Made by a program: the position numbers and the translations under genes
In this document: positions 18,340-27,852 of the stretch, one piece after another
How positions within the stretch are numbered: the first letter of the stretch is position 1
Layout: every line of letters begins with the position of its first letter
The notes under the pieces: model-generated
Seen by the model: the letters and a program-made list of their open reading frames with translations, nothing else
Databases searched by the model: none
What the model was told of the DNA's origin: nothing
Source: Thalassospira sp. MCCC 1A01428
GTDB lineage: Bacteria; Pseudomonadota; Alphaproteobacteria; Rhodospirillales; Thalassospiraceae
Direction of reading: 5' to 3'
Assembly (NCBI RefSeq): GCF_002115825.1
Contig: NZ_JFJZ01000003.1
Coordinates: 62,001 to 126,000, forward strand
DNA: 64,000 nucleotides

Positions 18340-19277
18340 CTTCTGTACGCCACACCCCGATCATTGATCATTTGCCCAAAGTACGTGGCAAGCTGCGCGA
18401 AGGCGCATCGCTGGCGAAAGTCACCTGGTTTCAGGTTGGCGGCCCGGCCGATGTGATGTTTCGCCCTGCCGATGCCGATGATCTGGCCCTTTTTTTGCGC
18501 GACAAGCCAAATGAAATTCCCGTTACCGTTATTGGTGTCGGGTCGAATTTGCTGGTGCGTGACGGGGGTTTGCGCGGGGTTGTGGTGCGACTGGGGCGTC
18601 CCTTTACCGATGTTACGGTTCACGGCGACGAAATCCATGCCGGTGCCGGTGCGCTTGATGGCAATGTTGCGACAGTTGCACAGGAAGCAGGGCTGGGCGG
18701 GCTTGAATTTCTATCGGGCATTCCCGGCACCATTGGCGGTGCCCTGCGGATGAATGCCGGGGCCTATGGCAGCGACATGCATGATGTGTTGATCCGGGCC
18801 GAGGCGATTGACAGCCATGGCGAAATCCATGATCTGGCCGTCAACGAAATGGGCCTGACATACCGGCATTGTAACATTCCCGATGACTGGATTTTTACCA
18901 AGGCCGTTTTGCGTGCCAGCGCCGGGGACAAAGCCGAAATTGCCCGGCGCATGACTGAAATCAGCGAAGCCCGCAATGCAAGCCAGCCGGTACGCGCCAA
19001 AACCGGTGGTTCCACCTTTGCCAACCCCACACCCAAGCGGGCATGGGAAGTTATTGATGCGGCAGGATGCCGGGGATTAACCATTGGCGGCGCACAAATT
19101 TCACCGCAGCATTGCAATTTCATGATCAATCTGGGCGACGCCAGTGCGCAGGATCTGGAAAACCTGGGTGACGAAGTGCGACGGCGTGTACGGGCACATT
19201 CGGGCATTGATTTGCAGTGGGAAATTCGCCGGATTGGCGAACGTTTGGGACAATCGATTGTGGGAAAAGACGCATGA
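18336..19277 (+). CDS. murB: UDP-N-acetylenolpyruvoylglucosamine reductase MurB
   Basis: 313 residues. It is an FAD enzyme with [14 protein letters not shown] and [19 protein letters not shown] as the flavin-binding segments, and GGSTFANP in the substrate domain. It reduces UDP-GlcNAc-enolpyruvate to UDP-MurNAc, upstream of MurC. The lack of the extra loop seen in E. coli MurB suggests the type II form. It overlaps the ddl start by 4 nt. Confidence 0.95.
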   Translation: MTSVRHTPIIDHLPKVRGKLREGASLAKVTWFQVGGPADVMFRPADADDLALFLRDKPNEIPVTVIGVGSNLLVRDGGLRGVVVRLGRPFTDVTVHGDEIHAGAGALDGNVATVAQEAGLGGLEFLSGIPGTIGGALRMNAGAYGSDMHDVLIRAEAIDSHGEIHDLAVNEMGLTYRHCNIPDDWIFTKAVLRASAGDKAEIARRMTEISEARNASQPVRAKTGGSTFANPTPKRAWEVIDAAGCRGLTIGGAQISPQHCNFMINLGDASAQDLENLGDEVRRRVRAHSGIDLQWEIRRIGERLGQSIVGKDA

Positions 19278-20188
19278 GCAAGCATGTCGCGATGATTTAT
19301 GGCGGGTGGTCAGCCGAACGCGATGTTTCGCTGTCCACCGGGCGCGAGGTTTCCAAGGCATTGCGCGAAAAGGGCTATGCCGTTTCAGAAATTGACGCCA
19401 CCCGCGATCTCGCCCGACAAATCACCAGCCTGTCGCCCAAACCCGACGTTATTTTTAATGCCCTGCATGGCCGCTGGGGCGAAGACGGCGCGGTTCAGGG
19501 ATTACTGGAAATTTTAAACATTCCCTATACGCATTCCGGCGTGCGCGCATCGGCCATTGCGATGGATAAAATGAGCGCGAAGGCCCTGTTTCGTGAAAAC
19601 GGCCTGCCCTGTGCCAAACATATTTATGTTAGCCGCGACGACATTAAAAACGGCATCGCCCTGCCGCCCCCCTATGTTCTAAAGCCCAATAACGAAGGGT
19701 CGTCGGTCGGGGTGGAAATCATCCTGAATGCCGAAGAAGAACAAAACATGCTGGCACGTGACTGGGTGCACGGCGACGGTGTGATGCAGGAAGAATATGT
19801 TGCCGGGCGCGAAATGACCGTAGCCGTCAAAGACGGCGAAGCCATGGAAGTGATTGAAATTTTAACCGGCAACCACGCCTTTTATGATTACCAGTCCAAA
19901 TATGCCAATGGCGGATCACAGCATATTATTCCCGCCGATGTCCCCTCAGCCTTGCGCACGCGGGTTCGCGATTGCGCCGAACAGGCCTATCGTGCCCTGG
20001 GCTGCCGTGGTGTCGCCCGCGCCGATTTTCGCTATGACCCGGAACACGACCGGCTGGCAATTCTGGAAATTAACACCCAGCCGGGCCTGACCCCGACGTC
20101 GCTGGTGCCCGATGCGGCCCGACACGAAGGCATGAGCTTTGCCGATATTGTTGCGTGGATGGTTGAGGACGCCACATGCGAACGATAA
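19274..20188 (+). CDS. ddl: D-alanine-D-alanine ligase
   Basis: 304 residues when started at the ATG overlapping the murB stop ([20 protein letters not shown]). An upstream in-frame start inside murB would add an unlike leader. It has the ATP-grasp fold with FNALHGRWGEDGAVQG, the KPNNEGSSVGV segment, EEYVAGREMTVAV and LEINTQPGLTPTSL, the magnesium- and ATP-binding parts. It makes the D-Ala-D-Ala dipeptide used by MurF. The last 13 nt overlap ftsQ. Confidence 0.95.
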   Translation: MSKHVAMIYGGWSAERDVSLSTGREVSKALREKGYAVSEIDATRDLARQITSLSPKPDVIFNALHGRWGEDGAVQGLLEILNIPYTHSGVRASAIAMDKMSAKALFRENGLPCAKHIYVSRDDIKNGIALPPPYVLKPNNEGSSVGVEIILNAEEEQNMLARDWVHGDGVMQEEYVAGREMTVAVKDGEAMEVIEILTGNHAFYDYQSKYANGGSQHIIPADVPSALRTRVRDCAEQAYRALGCRGVARADFRYDPEHDRLAILEINTQPGLTPTSLVPDAARHEGMSFADIVAWMVEDATCER

Positions 20189-21045
20189 CAATCGCCGATC
20201 AGGCGCGCGAACGCCGCGAAAAGGTTCAACGCGAATATGGCTGGAGCGCCATTTTCCGCAAGGTTGGCCGTGTTTGCCGCTGGATCAGTGCCACCGCCCT
20301 GATCGTGGGCGGCCCGATTGCCCTGTGGCAAAGTGGCAAAACCGAGCAATGGCTGGCAACCGCCCAGAGCGAAGCCATTGATGCATCTGCCCGCTTTGGC
20401 ATGGTCGTCAATACCATCGACGTTGCCGGGCGCCACCGCACCGACCCCAACGCACTTTTGGCTGCCATCGGACAAAAACCGGGATCGCCGATTATTACTT
20501 TTGACGCCGACGCAGCGCGCGAACGGATTGAACAACTATCGTGGGTCCGTACGGCAACGGTTGAACGGCGCCTGCCCGATACCATCATCATCCATGTTGA
20601 AGAACGCCAGCCCCTTGCCCTGTGGCAGCATGGCGATAACCACATCCTGATTGATGCCGATGGTGTGCAGTTGCAAGATTACGAACTGGGGAATTTTCTG
20701 AACCTGCCGGTTCTGGTGGGCGAAGACGCGCCCGAACATGCCGCTGAAATGATCAAAACCCTTAAAACCATCCCGCGCCTGTTTGAACAGGTGACAGGGG
20801 CGCAGCGCATTGGCCATCGCCGCTGGAATGTGCAACTGGCAAACGGCATGTTCATCCGCTTGCCCGAACATGACATGGGCAAAGCCTGGGCGCGGTTAGA
20901 CCAGCTTGACCAGGCACACAAACTTCTGACAAGTGACGTTCTGGTGGTGGATTTACGCCTTGCCGATCGCACCTTTGTCCGCCTGACACCAGGTGCCGCC
21001 GAACTGCGCCGCAACCCACCCAAGGAAAAGAAAGGGTCGGTTTAA
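20176..21045 (+). CDS. ftsQ: Cell division protein FtsQ
   Basis: 289 residues: a basic cytoplasmic start, one membrane helix (about 35-52), a POTRA domain (about 73-145, with VNTIDVAGRHRTD and WVRTATVERRLPDTI) and the FtsQ beta domain. FtsQ recruits FtsL and FtsB to the divisome. It is the last gene before the cluster is interrupted: the next gene, on the opposite strand, ends 41 bp away, and no terminator is visible between them. Confidence 0.94.
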   Translation: MRTITIADQARERREKVQREYGWSAIFRKVGRVCRWISATALIVGGPIALWQSGKTEQWLATAQSEAIDASARFGMVVNTIDVAGRHRTDPNALLAAIGQKPGSPIITFDADAARERIEQLSWVRTATVERRLPDTIIIHVEERQPLALWQHGDNHILIDADGVQLQDYELGNFLNLPVLVGEDAPEHAAEMIKTLKTIPRLFEQVTGAQRIGHRRWNVQLANGMFIRLPEHDMGKAWARLDQLDQAHKLLTSDVLVVDLRLADRTFVRLTPGAAELRRNPPKEKKGSV

Positions 21046-21086
21046 AATAAACATGCCCAAAATCACGCACCGAATTCGAGCCGGAA

Positions 21087-21665
21087 TTATCCCCAAAAAG
21101 ATCGATTTTCTGTCAAAAGACTAGCCGTTTGTGGCAAACCATGCGCTTCGACTTTCAAAATGATTTCGCTCGCCGTGAGTTCTGGATGATTTAAGCGTTC
21201 CCTCATTTTCCGAATCGCCTCAAACGCTGTTGGCATATGCAGCGTAATTGTATCTGCTATAAATTCGTCGGGTGATTTTACTTCAATGCCGAAAGGGCCG
21301 GTTTTATCTTTAGGAAAATCACGAAGATTATCCGTCACAAGAACCTGCGCATAAGTACGGACCGCTGCGGCCAGTACATGGCGGTCATTTTCATCTGGCA
21401 GCTCTATTGAACGAATATAAACCTCATGACCACTTACACAAGCTTCCGGAAAGGCACGTTCCATGGCGGAACGCTGTTTCGCCGTATCAGCCTTACCATT
21501 GGTTATTTTGGCTATCGCCACTTCCATCTCACTAAGAATCTCGCAGCTCCAGCGGGGACGAAAAAGCTCTGCGCCCGCCAGACTCAACAACAAGTTCCGT
21601 TTCAGGGCACCGGCCAGAACACATGCATCAATCAAAGCTGTGAAGTGATCTGCCCGGTATGTCAT
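21087..21665 (-). CDS. PIN-domain ribonuclease toxin (VapC-like)
   Basis: 192 residues with a PIN domain over about 10-150. The acidic residues expected for metal binding are in place: Asp13 in LIDACVL, a glutamate in ILSEMEVA, and aspartates in LPDENDRHVLAAA and LVTDNLRDF. Such proteins cut RNA and act as toxins when unpaired. It starts 2 bp after the stop of the partner gene, with GAGGAA just upstream, which is typical of a toxin-antitoxin operon. Base and codon use are more AT-rich than in the flanking genes, suggesting transfer. It ends convergent with ftsQ. Confidence 0.82.
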   Translation of the reverse strand: MTYRADHFTALIDACVLAGALKRNLLLSLAGAELFRPRWSCEILSEMEVAIAKITNGKADTAKQRSAMERAFPEACVSGHEVYIRSIELPDENDRHVLAAAVRTYAQVLVTDNLRDFPKDKTGPFGIEVKSPDEFIADTITLHMPTAFEAIRKMRERLNHPELTASEIILKVEAHGLPQTASLLTENRSFWG

Positions 21666-21667
21666 AC

Positions 21668-22138
21668 TTATTCCTCTTCCAGAATAAATTTGGTATCCAG
21701 CGTCGCAAGATCTGCCAGAGCATTCTCACGTTCGTCATCGCGCTTTGCTTTGTAGACGAACAAATCTTCTGCTTTGACGCGGCGATGACGCCCGACTTTA
21801 GCAAACTTTATCTTGCCACGTTCGAGAAGACCGATCAGATACGGACGCGAGACATTAAGCAAATCAGCTGCTTGCTGGGTCGTAAGATCCGCACTTAGCG
21901 GAACCATCTGAAAACCCTGACGGCCAGAAACTAGCCGTAATAACTGCATAAGGCTGGTTGTTAAGGCTGGTGACAACGTTATAGTTTCACTTTTTCCCTC
22001 TGCATTCGCTACCGTCAAATTTGTTGCTTCACCGTCCTTTGACTGCGAAGCAATAATCTGGCGCAATTGATCTGCGGTCGCACTTTCAACCTGCGTCGGC
22101 AATCGACCGCCGAAATCGTCCATTTTAAGTGCAGACAT
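21668..22138 (-). CDS. Antitoxin with excisionase-type helix-turn-helix
   Basis: 156 residues. Residues about 85-135 are a MerR/excisionase-like DNA-binding domain (LTTQQAADLLNVSRPYLIGLLE, then KVGRHRRVKAEDL). Together with the PIN gene directly after it, this marks the antitoxin of a type II system. The N-terminal 80 residues are less conserved. GGAG lies 7 nt before the ATG. Autoregulation is likely, and a perfect palindrome lies about 100 bp upstream at 22237-22254. Confidence 0.8.
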   Translation of the reverse strand: MSALKMDDFGGRLPTQVESATADQLRQIIASQSKDGEATNLTVANAEGKSETITLSPALTTSLMQLLRLVSGRQGFQMVPLSADLTTQQAADLLNVSRPYLIGLLERGKIKFAKVGRHRRVKAEDLFVYKAKRDDERENALADLATLDTKFILEEE

Positions 22139-22223
22139 TTCTCATCTCCATTCCCTGTTCTCGTCATCCCGCTCGAAAAGAGGAGACAACAGGGAATATA
22201 TACCAGACATTTACAAACGAAAT

Positions 22224-22258
22224 AAATGAAATGTTCGAAATATTCGAATATTTCATTT
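22224..22258. promoter_or_regulatory. Palindromic probable operator of the toxin-antitoxin operon
   Basis: A perfect 18-bp palindrome, GAAATATTCGAATATTTC (22237-22254), is nested in a wider inverted repeat AAATGAAAT (22224-22232) / ATTTCATTT (22250-22258). It is in AT-rich DNA about 100 bp upstream of the antitoxin ATG. Binding by the antitoxin is inferred from position. Confidence 0.55.
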
Positions 22259-22307
22259 TGATTCGGTCATAAAAAAGCTTACATGCCGATTGAAACAGTC
22301 TTCAATA

Positions 22308-23360
22308 CTAATGCGACAAAGTTCGCCACACCGGTTCTGGCTGGCCCAGACTATGAATTTCGTCAATCGGCCGGCCTTCGATGACGTCAATCAGATGACG
22401 GGCCAGTTCCTGCCCGGCCAGAATAAGGTCTTCGCGCAGGCTGTCGATCCGCGGGCGGGTGAAATTCAGTAAATCCGATGTTTCCTTGGCAATCACGTCA
22501 ATGTCCTTACCCACCGTCAGGCCCGACTGGGTAATCCCGTCAATCAATGCCAGCGCGCAAATTTCACTGCCGCAAATAATGCCGTCGGGCACGTAATCCT
22601 GATGGCGCAATGCCATCCCGGCCTGACGCAAAACTTCACTGCCGGAATCAAGATCCACACCGGGTAAAACCTCGAACGGGACATTTGCCTGTTCGGCCAC
22701 GGCAGCAAGCCCGGCCAGGCTTTCGCGGTAATAGGTAAATTCCGATGGCGGCGATAACATCGCCAGCCGTTTGCGCCCGCGTGATAACAACCGTTGTGCG
22801 GCCAGGGTACAAAAGGCACGGTTGTCAAAGTCGTGATAGGCATGTTGCCGTGCATCGGCACAACGGCCATGGGTGACAAAGGGCAAGCCACTATTGATCA
22901 ACGCGGTTACACGGGCATCATCGGGTTTGATATGCGTAATAATCACCCCGTCCGCCGCCCTGGTATCAAGGATATAACGGATCGGCGTCATCGGGTCATC
23001 ATTGCGGGCCTGCGGGGTTACCACCAGATGGTATGGCGTTTCACGAATAACATCGGAAATGCCCACAATTAACCGGCGGGCAAATTCGGGGATTTTATCT
23101 GTCTGATCCAGAACAAGGCTGATGACATTGGTTTTTCCGGTGCGCAAACGCACCCCGGCACGGTCCGGGCGATAGCCAATGGCATCGGCAACCTGACGCA
23201 CACGCTGTTTGGTTTTTGCACTGATATCGTGGGCATCTTTTAGCGCCCGCGACACCGTTGTCACGCCCAAACCCGTCATTTCTGCGATGGTTTTTAATGT
23301 CGGTCGCGTGCGCGAACCAAAGCTGGCATCGACGCGACCGGCCCTGTCATGATCGGACAG
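22308..23360 (-). CDS. LacI-family transcriptional regulator of the sugar importer
   Basis: 350 residues from the proposed start. The N-terminal helix-turn-helix reads PTLKTIAEMTGLGVTTVSRALKD, followed by a periplasmic-binding-protein-like sugar domain. The start is unusual: AGGAGG (23369-23374, minus strand) stands exactly 8 nt before a CTG at 23358-23360, and no ATG, GTG or TTG occurs in frame between it and the DNA-binding domain. Alternatives upstream are a TTG near 23384 or an ATG near 23459, both without a good ribosome site. It follows the ATPase gene on the same strand, so it is probably the local repressor acting at 27742-27788. Confidence 0.82.
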   Translation of the reverse strand: MSDHDRAGRVDASFGSRTRPTLKTIAEMTGLGVTTVSRALKDAHDISAKTKQRVRQVADAIGYRPDRAGVRLRTGKTNVISLVLDQTDKIPEFARRLIVGISDVIRETPYHLVVTPQARNDDPMTPIRYILDTRAADGVIITHIKPDDARVTALINSGLPFVTHGRCADARQHAYHDFDNRAFCTLAAQRLLSRGRKRLAMLSPPSEFTYYRESLAGLAAVAEQANVPFEVLPGVDLDSGSEVLRQAGMALRHQDYVPDGIICGSEICALALIDGITQSGLTVGKDIDVIAKETSDLLNFTRPRIDSLREDLILAGQELARHLIDVIEGRPIDEIHSLGQPEPVWRTLSH

Positions 23361-23430
23361 CGTCCGTTCCTCCTTGAATAACAATGCAACACCATTGTCT
23401 CCGGCAAAGCTATTGCCATGCGAAGCGCGC

Positions 23431-24543
23431 CTAGCGCAAGCGTTCCCCGCTTTGAGCATCAAAAAACACAACTTTATCAAGGTTAAACACCAGGTCGTGA
23501 TTTTGCCCGGCCTGCCCGGTCCAGTCCTGATGCAGGCGTGTTACCACTTCCTTGCCCCCAAGGGCGGTAATCGCATAAATATCGGCCCCGGCGGGTTCAA
23601 TCACATCGATCCGGCATTTGGCCGTTACCGTGCGCTGCGATGTGGCACGGGTGGCCGCCCCACCCTGGGCATCGGTAATGGCTTCGGGCCGAATGCCCAT
23701 AATCACCTGCTCGCCCTTCATTTGCGCAACACTTGCCGGAAGCTGATCAAAATCCAGCACCAGCGGATCATCGCCGTCACGTGTGACGCGCACCCGCGCC
23801 CCGTCAATTTCCACCGGCACAAGGTTCATCGCCGGTGATCCCATAAAATCGGCTACGAACAGGTTGGACGGATCATTATAAATTTCGGCAGGCGTCCCGT
23901 ATTGCTGAACAATCCCGCCCTTAAGCACGGCAATTTTGGTACCCAGTGTCATGGCCTCGATCTGGTCGTGGGTGACATAGACAATGGTGGTGCCAAAGGT
24001 TTGGTGCATCCGTTTGATTTCGGTTCGCATATCAACCCGCAATTTGGCATCCAGGTTTGAAAGCGGTTCATCAAACAAAAACAGTTTGGGGTTGCGCACC
24101 AATGCCCGCCCCATTGCCACACGCTGGCGCTGCCCGCCCGAAAGCTGACCGGGCCTGCGGTTCAGCAACGCCTCGATTTGCAGGGTTTTGGCAACTTCTT
24201 GCACTTTGGCGTCGCGTTCAGCCTTGGGCATACCGCGCATTTCAAGGCCAAAGGCAATGTTCTGGCCAACATTCATATTGGGATAAAGCGCATAGCTTTG
24301 AAACACCATCGCAATATTGCGCTCGGCGGGCGGCAGATCGTCAATTACGTCGCCATCAATGCGAATTTGCCCGGTGGTCAGGCTTTCCAGCCCGGCAATG
24401 GTATTTAACAATGTCGATTTGCCACAGCCCGACGGGCCGACCAGCACCAGAAAACCGCCTTCTTCCACATCCAGTGCAATGTTTTTTAAAACATCGACCG
24501 GGCCGAAACTTTTGCAAACGTTATCAATTTCCAGAAATGCCAT
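23431..24543 (-). CDS. Sugar ABC transporter ATP-binding protein (UgpC/MalK type)
   Basis: 370 residues from the ATG at 24543 (MAFLEIDNVCKSFG). It has Walker A GPSGCGKST, the signature LSGGQRQRVAMGRA, Walker B LFLFDEPLSNLDAKLR and the MalK-type C-terminal regulatory OB domains. It is the energising subunit for the two permeases encoded just upstream. The roughly 55-bp gap to the permease gene and the shared strand support one operon. Sugar specificity is not determined by this subunit. Confidence 0.92.
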   Translation of the reverse strand: MAFLEIDNVCKSFGPVDVLKNIALDVEEGGFLVLVGPSGCGKSTLLNTIAGLESLTTGQIRIDGDVIDDLPPAERNIAMVFQSYALYPNMNVGQNIAFGLEMRGMPKAERDAKVQEVAKTLQIEALLNRRPGQLSGGQRQRVAMGRALVRNPKLFLFDEPLSNLDAKLRVDMRTEIKRMHQTFGTTIVYVTHDQIEAMTLGTKIAVLKGGIVQQYGTPAEIYNDPSNLFVADFMGSPAMNLVPVEIDGARVRVTRDGDDPLVLDFDQLPASVAQMKGEQVIMGIRPEAITDAQGGAATRATSQRTVTAKCRIDVIEPAGADIYAITALGGKEVVTRLHQDWTGQAGQNHDLVFNLDKVVFFDAQSGERLR

Positions 24544-24598
24544 TCTGTGTAGACCTTTATTAATGTCAGGCAATGCTGCCAATGATGTCGTTTCGGGA

Positions 24599-25483
24599 TT
24601 AACCCTTAACCGCGCCCGCCATTAGCCCGCGGACAAAATATCGCCCGGAAACGATATAAACGATCAGGGTTGGCAAGGCGGCAAGGATGGCCCCGGCAAA
24701 ATGCACATTATATTCCTTCACCCCGGTTGATGATGAGACCAGATTGTTCAGTGCCACCGTCATCGGCATTGAATCAAAATCGGCAAAGGACGCCCCAAAC
24801 AGAAAATCATTCCAGATATTGGTAAACTGCCAAATCACCGTCACCACAATGATTGGCCCGGAACTGGGCAACAAAATTCGGGTAAAGGTACGGACAAACC
24901 CCGCACCGTCCATTTTGGCAGCCTTGATCAGCTCATCCGGGAAGGCGGCATAATAATTGCGGAAAAACAGGGTGGTAAAGCCAAGCCCATACACCACATG
25001 CACCAGCACCAGCCCGCTTGTTGTCCCAGCCAGACCGATCATGCCCAGAATGCGCGCCATCGGAATCAGTACAATCTGAAACGGAATAAAGCAGGCGAAC
25101 AGCATCAACCCGAAAATAATTTTATCGCCGGGAAACCGCCATTTGGTCAGCACATAACCATTTAGCGCGCCCAATGTGGTGGAAATGGCAACCGCAGGCA
25201 CCACCATAAACAGGGAATTCAGAAAAAAGGGCCGCAACCCGGTGGGTTCAACGCCGATTTGTGATGTGGACCATGCTTTTAACCACGGCTCAATTGTAAA
25301 ATGTTCGGGCAGCGACATCATGTTGCCGCCGCGAATTTCATCCAGCGTCTTAAGCGAATTGACCAGCATCACAAACAGCGGCAGCAAATAGTAAACCGCA
25401 AACAGGATCAATACGGCATAAAGGGCCGCACGCATCAGCTTGCCTGCGCCAATCGCCGATTTTTGGCTTGCATAAGATGACAT
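24599..25483 (-). CDS. gtsC: Sugar ABC transporter permease (GtsC/MalG-like)
   Basis: 294 residues, six membrane helices, and the EAA-like loop AAFPDELIKAAKMDGAG that docks on the ATPase. It belongs to the MalG/UgpE family and pairs with the permease encoded just upstream. It overlaps that gene by about one nucleotide. The gts name rests on strong resemblance of the binding protein to the Pseudomonas glucose/mannose system. Confidence 0.88.
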   Translation of the reverse strand: MSSYASQKSAIGAGKLMRAALYAVLILFAVYYLLPLFVMLVNSLKTLDEIRGGNMMSLPEHFTIEPWLKAWSTSQIGVEPTGLRPFFLNSLFMVVPAVAISTTLGALNGYVLTKWRFPGDKIIFGLMLFACFIPFQIVLIPMARILGMIGLAGTTSGLVLVHVVYGLGFTTLFFRNYYAAFPDELIKAAKMDGAGFVRTFTRILLPSSGPIIVVTVIWQFTNIWNDFLFGASFADFDSMPMTVALNNLVSSSTGVKEYNVHFAGAILAALPTLIVYIVSGRYFVRGLMAGAVKG

Positions 25484-26376
25484 CAGCGACGCTCCCGCAA
25501 TTCGGAATAAAGATAAGGCACAATAATTGCGGCAATCATTGCCAGCATGATCACTGCTGACGACGCCCCAACCGCCATCTGGTTACGGGTAAAGGTATAG
25601 GAATACATAAATGTAGCCGGAAGCTCGGTCGCACGGCCCGGCCCGCCATTGGTCAGGGCCACCACTAGGTCATAAGCCTTGATTGCCAGATGGGCCAATA
25701 CCACAAAGGCCGATAAAAACACCGGGCGCAATTGCGGGATGATAATGCGGGTATAAAGGCTCCATTTACTGGCACCATCCATTTGTGCTGCCTTCAATAT
25801 CTCGCCATCAATGCCGCGCAACCCCGCCAGAAACATTGCCATCACAAACCCCGATGACTGCCAGACCGCCGCAATCACCACGGTATAGATCGCCATGTTG
25901 CGATCCTTGATCCAGTTAAAGGTGAAACTTTGCCAGCCCCACAAATGCATGGTGTTTTCAAGGCCCAGCCCCGGGTCAAGAAACCATTTCCATGCCGTAC
26001 CGGTAACAATGAACGACAGCGCCATCGGATAAAGATAGATCGGACGCAAAATACCCTCGCCGCGAATTTTCTGGTCCAGAAATATCGCCAGGATCAGGCC
26101 CAGAATGCAGCAAATTGCAATATAAAGAATGCCGAAAATCGCCAGGTTTTGCAGCGCTGTCATCCAGTTGCGCTGCCCCCATAAATTGGCGTAGTTGGCC
26201 AACCCGACCAGATCAAATGATGGTAACATCCGGCTATCCGTAAAGGACAGATAACCGGTAAACAGGATAAATCCGTAAACAAAAATCAGGATCAAAAACA
26301 GACTGGGACTTAAGACCAGCCGGGGCAAAATTTCGCGCAGGATGGACTGCGCCCTGCCAGGCACGGTTTGGGACAT
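25483..26376 (-). CDS. gtsB: Sugar ABC transporter permease (GtsB/MalF-like)
   Basis: 297 residues from the ATG at 26376 (MSQTVPGRAQS), with GGAG 8 nt upstream; an in-frame start 13 codons earlier lacks one. Six membrane helices, and the EAA loop GIDGEILKAAQMDGASK. It is the MalF-family half of the inner-membrane channel. It lies 67 bp downstream of the binding-protein gene. Confidence 0.88.
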   Translation of the reverse strand: MSQTVPGRAQSILREILPRLVLSPSLFLILIFVYGFILFTGYLSFTDSRMLPSFDLVGLANYANLWGQRNWMTALQNLAIFGILYIAICCILGLILAIFLDQKIRGEGILRPIYLYPMALSFIVTGTAWKWFLDPGLGLENTMHLWGWQSFTFNWIKDRNMAIYTVVIAAVWQSSGFVMAMFLAGLRGIDGEILKAAQMDGASKWSLYTRIIIPQLRPVFLSAFVVLAHLAIKAYDLVVALTNGGPGRATELPATFMYSYTFTRNQMAVGASSAVIMLAMIAAIIVPYLYSELRERR

Positions 26377-26443
26377 GACGATGCTCCGCACTTCATTATC
26401 CTGATGGCCGGGCACCCCCGGCCATCAGAACTGTTATTGGTTT

Positions 26444-27703
26444 TTACTGCGCAGATTCAACAGCATTGACCAGTTCTTCGGCCGCTGTTTTCGAGTCATA
26501 TTCCCCGTTAAAATGCGCTGTAATCACGTCATACATCGCATTTTTAACCGCACTTGGCACCGCATGGCCATGCGCCATAGATCCAAACAGCGTGCCTTTT
26601 TCGTTGGCTTCAGCCAGTTCTTTCATGCCTTTTTTACCGCAGGCATCAAAGGCTTCGGGTGAAACATCCGTCCGTGCCGGAACCGACCCCTTAACCACGT
26701 TAAAGGCCGACTGGAAGGTAGGGGACATAACTGCTGCAGCCAGTTTTTCCTGCGCATCGCGGCGGTCTTCGCCAACCTTGAACATCACAAACTGGTCAGA
26801 GTTGAAGGTAACCGTGCCCTGGGTACCGGGGAAACGGAAACACATGAAATCCTGATCAGGAACTTTGCCTGCATTCAGAAACTCGCCCTTGGCCCAGTCG
26901 CCCATAAACTGCACACCGGCTTCCTTGTTGATCACCATCGCAGTTGCCAGGTTCCAGTCCCGACCCGAGAAATTGTCATCAACATAACCGCGAAGCTGGG
27001 TCATGCGGTCAAACACCTTGACCATGGTATCGGAATTAAGGGCATCGGGGTCCGTGTCGATCATGGCCTTTTTATAAAATTCCGGCCCACCGGTCGACAT
27101 CAGGACAGCTTCAAACATGGTGGCATCCTGCCATGCCTGCCCGCCATGCGCGATGGCGGTGTAGCCAGCCCCTTTGATTTTATCAAGATCGGCAATCAGT
27201 TCGTCCCAGCTTGTGGGCTGTTTTAAATCCAGCTCGTCAAAAATCGCCTTGTTGGCCCAAACCCAGTTGGTGGAATGCACATTCACCGGCACAGCGATCC
27301 AGTGACCGTCATATTTGGAAAATTCTTTCAGCGCATCGGGAACGACTTTATCCCAGCCTTCCTTGCCAGCCAGATCGTCAAGGTTGGCCAAAACCCCTTC
27401 CTTGGCCCAGTCCTTGATGTCGAAGCCAAGCATCTGGACTGCGGTAGGCGGGTTTCCCGATGTCACACGGGCACGCAAAACGGTCATGGCCTGTTCGCCA
27501 CCCCCGCCGGCAACCGGCATGTCATTCCAGGTAACACCCTGACCTTCCAGGTCCTTTTTCAAAACCTGAAGCGCCTTGGCCTCCCCGCCTGCGGTCCACC
27601 AGTGCAGAACCTCGACGCTTTCTTCGGCGCTGGCAATCGCAGTGGACATCGCCAGAGCCGCAATAACGCCTAATCCGGCACGGGCAAACTTGCCTACAAA
27701 CAT
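26444..27703 (-). CDS. gtsA: Glucose-type ABC transporter periplasmic binding protein GtsA
   Basis: 419 residues with a signal peptide (cleavage likely after Ala26, ASA-EE). The mature start [20 protein letters not shown], then [27 protein letters not shown] and [13 protein letters not shown], are close to Pseudomonas GtsA as I recall it, which binds glucose and mannose. Specificity here is inferred. It is the first gene of the operon gtsA-gtsB-gtsC-ATPase-lacI. GGGAGG precedes the ATG. It is divergent from ftsA across 304 bp. Confidence 0.88.
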   Translation of the reverse strand: MFVGKFARAGLGVIAALAMSTAIASAEESVEVLHWWTAGGEAKALQVLKKDLEGQGVTWNDMPVAGGGGEQAMTVLRARVTSGNPPTAVQMLGFDIKDWAKEGVLANLDDLAGKEGWDKVVPDALKEFSKYDGHWIAVPVNVHSTNWVWANKAIFDELDLKQPTSWDELIADLDKIKGAGYTAIAHGGQAWQDATMFEAVLMSTGGPEFYKKAMIDTDPDALNSDTMVKVFDRMTQLRGYVDDNFSGRDWNLATAMVINKEAGVQFMGDWAKGEFLNAGKVPDQDFMCFRFPGTQGTVTFNSDQFVMFKVGEDRRDAQEKLAAAVMSPTFQSAFNVVKGSVPARTDVSPEAFDACGKKGMKELAEANEKGTLFGSMAHGHAVPSAVKNAMYDVITAHFNGEYDSKTAAEELVNAVESAQ

Positions 27704-27738
27704 TTGGTTTCCTCCCTGTTGATTTTAATTAGCGACCA

Positions 27739-27788
27739 ATTACTGCAACGTTACAGTTGAGAGTCAAGCGCCACCTGTAACGTTGCAG
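27739..27788 (-). promoter_or_regulatory. gts operon promoter with two LacI-type operators
   Basis: CTGCAACGTTACAG (27743-27756) and its exact reverse complement CTGTAACGTTGCAG (27775-27788) are 32 bp apart, about three helical turns. Each is a near-perfect palindrome centred on AACGTT with a central CG, as in LacI-family operators. On the minus strand TTGACT (27762-27767) and AGTAAT (27739-27744) are 17 bp apart. One operator covers the spacer and the edge of the -10, the other lies just upstream of the -35. The local LacI-family protein is the likely ligand-controlled repressor. Confidence 0.75.
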
Positions 27789-27852
27789 TACAGCAATTGG
27801 AAATTTGGCCAAATCTGTAGTTGCACAAGGCAGCTTGCTGCATCGCAAAAAA

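Noticed and set aside
21087-27703. Integrated mobile element at the ftsQ-ftsA break
   Set aside because: No integrase, transposase, terminal inverted repeats or flanking direct repeats could be found; the gts operon has codon use like the core genome, so only the toxin-antitoxin pair looks acquired.
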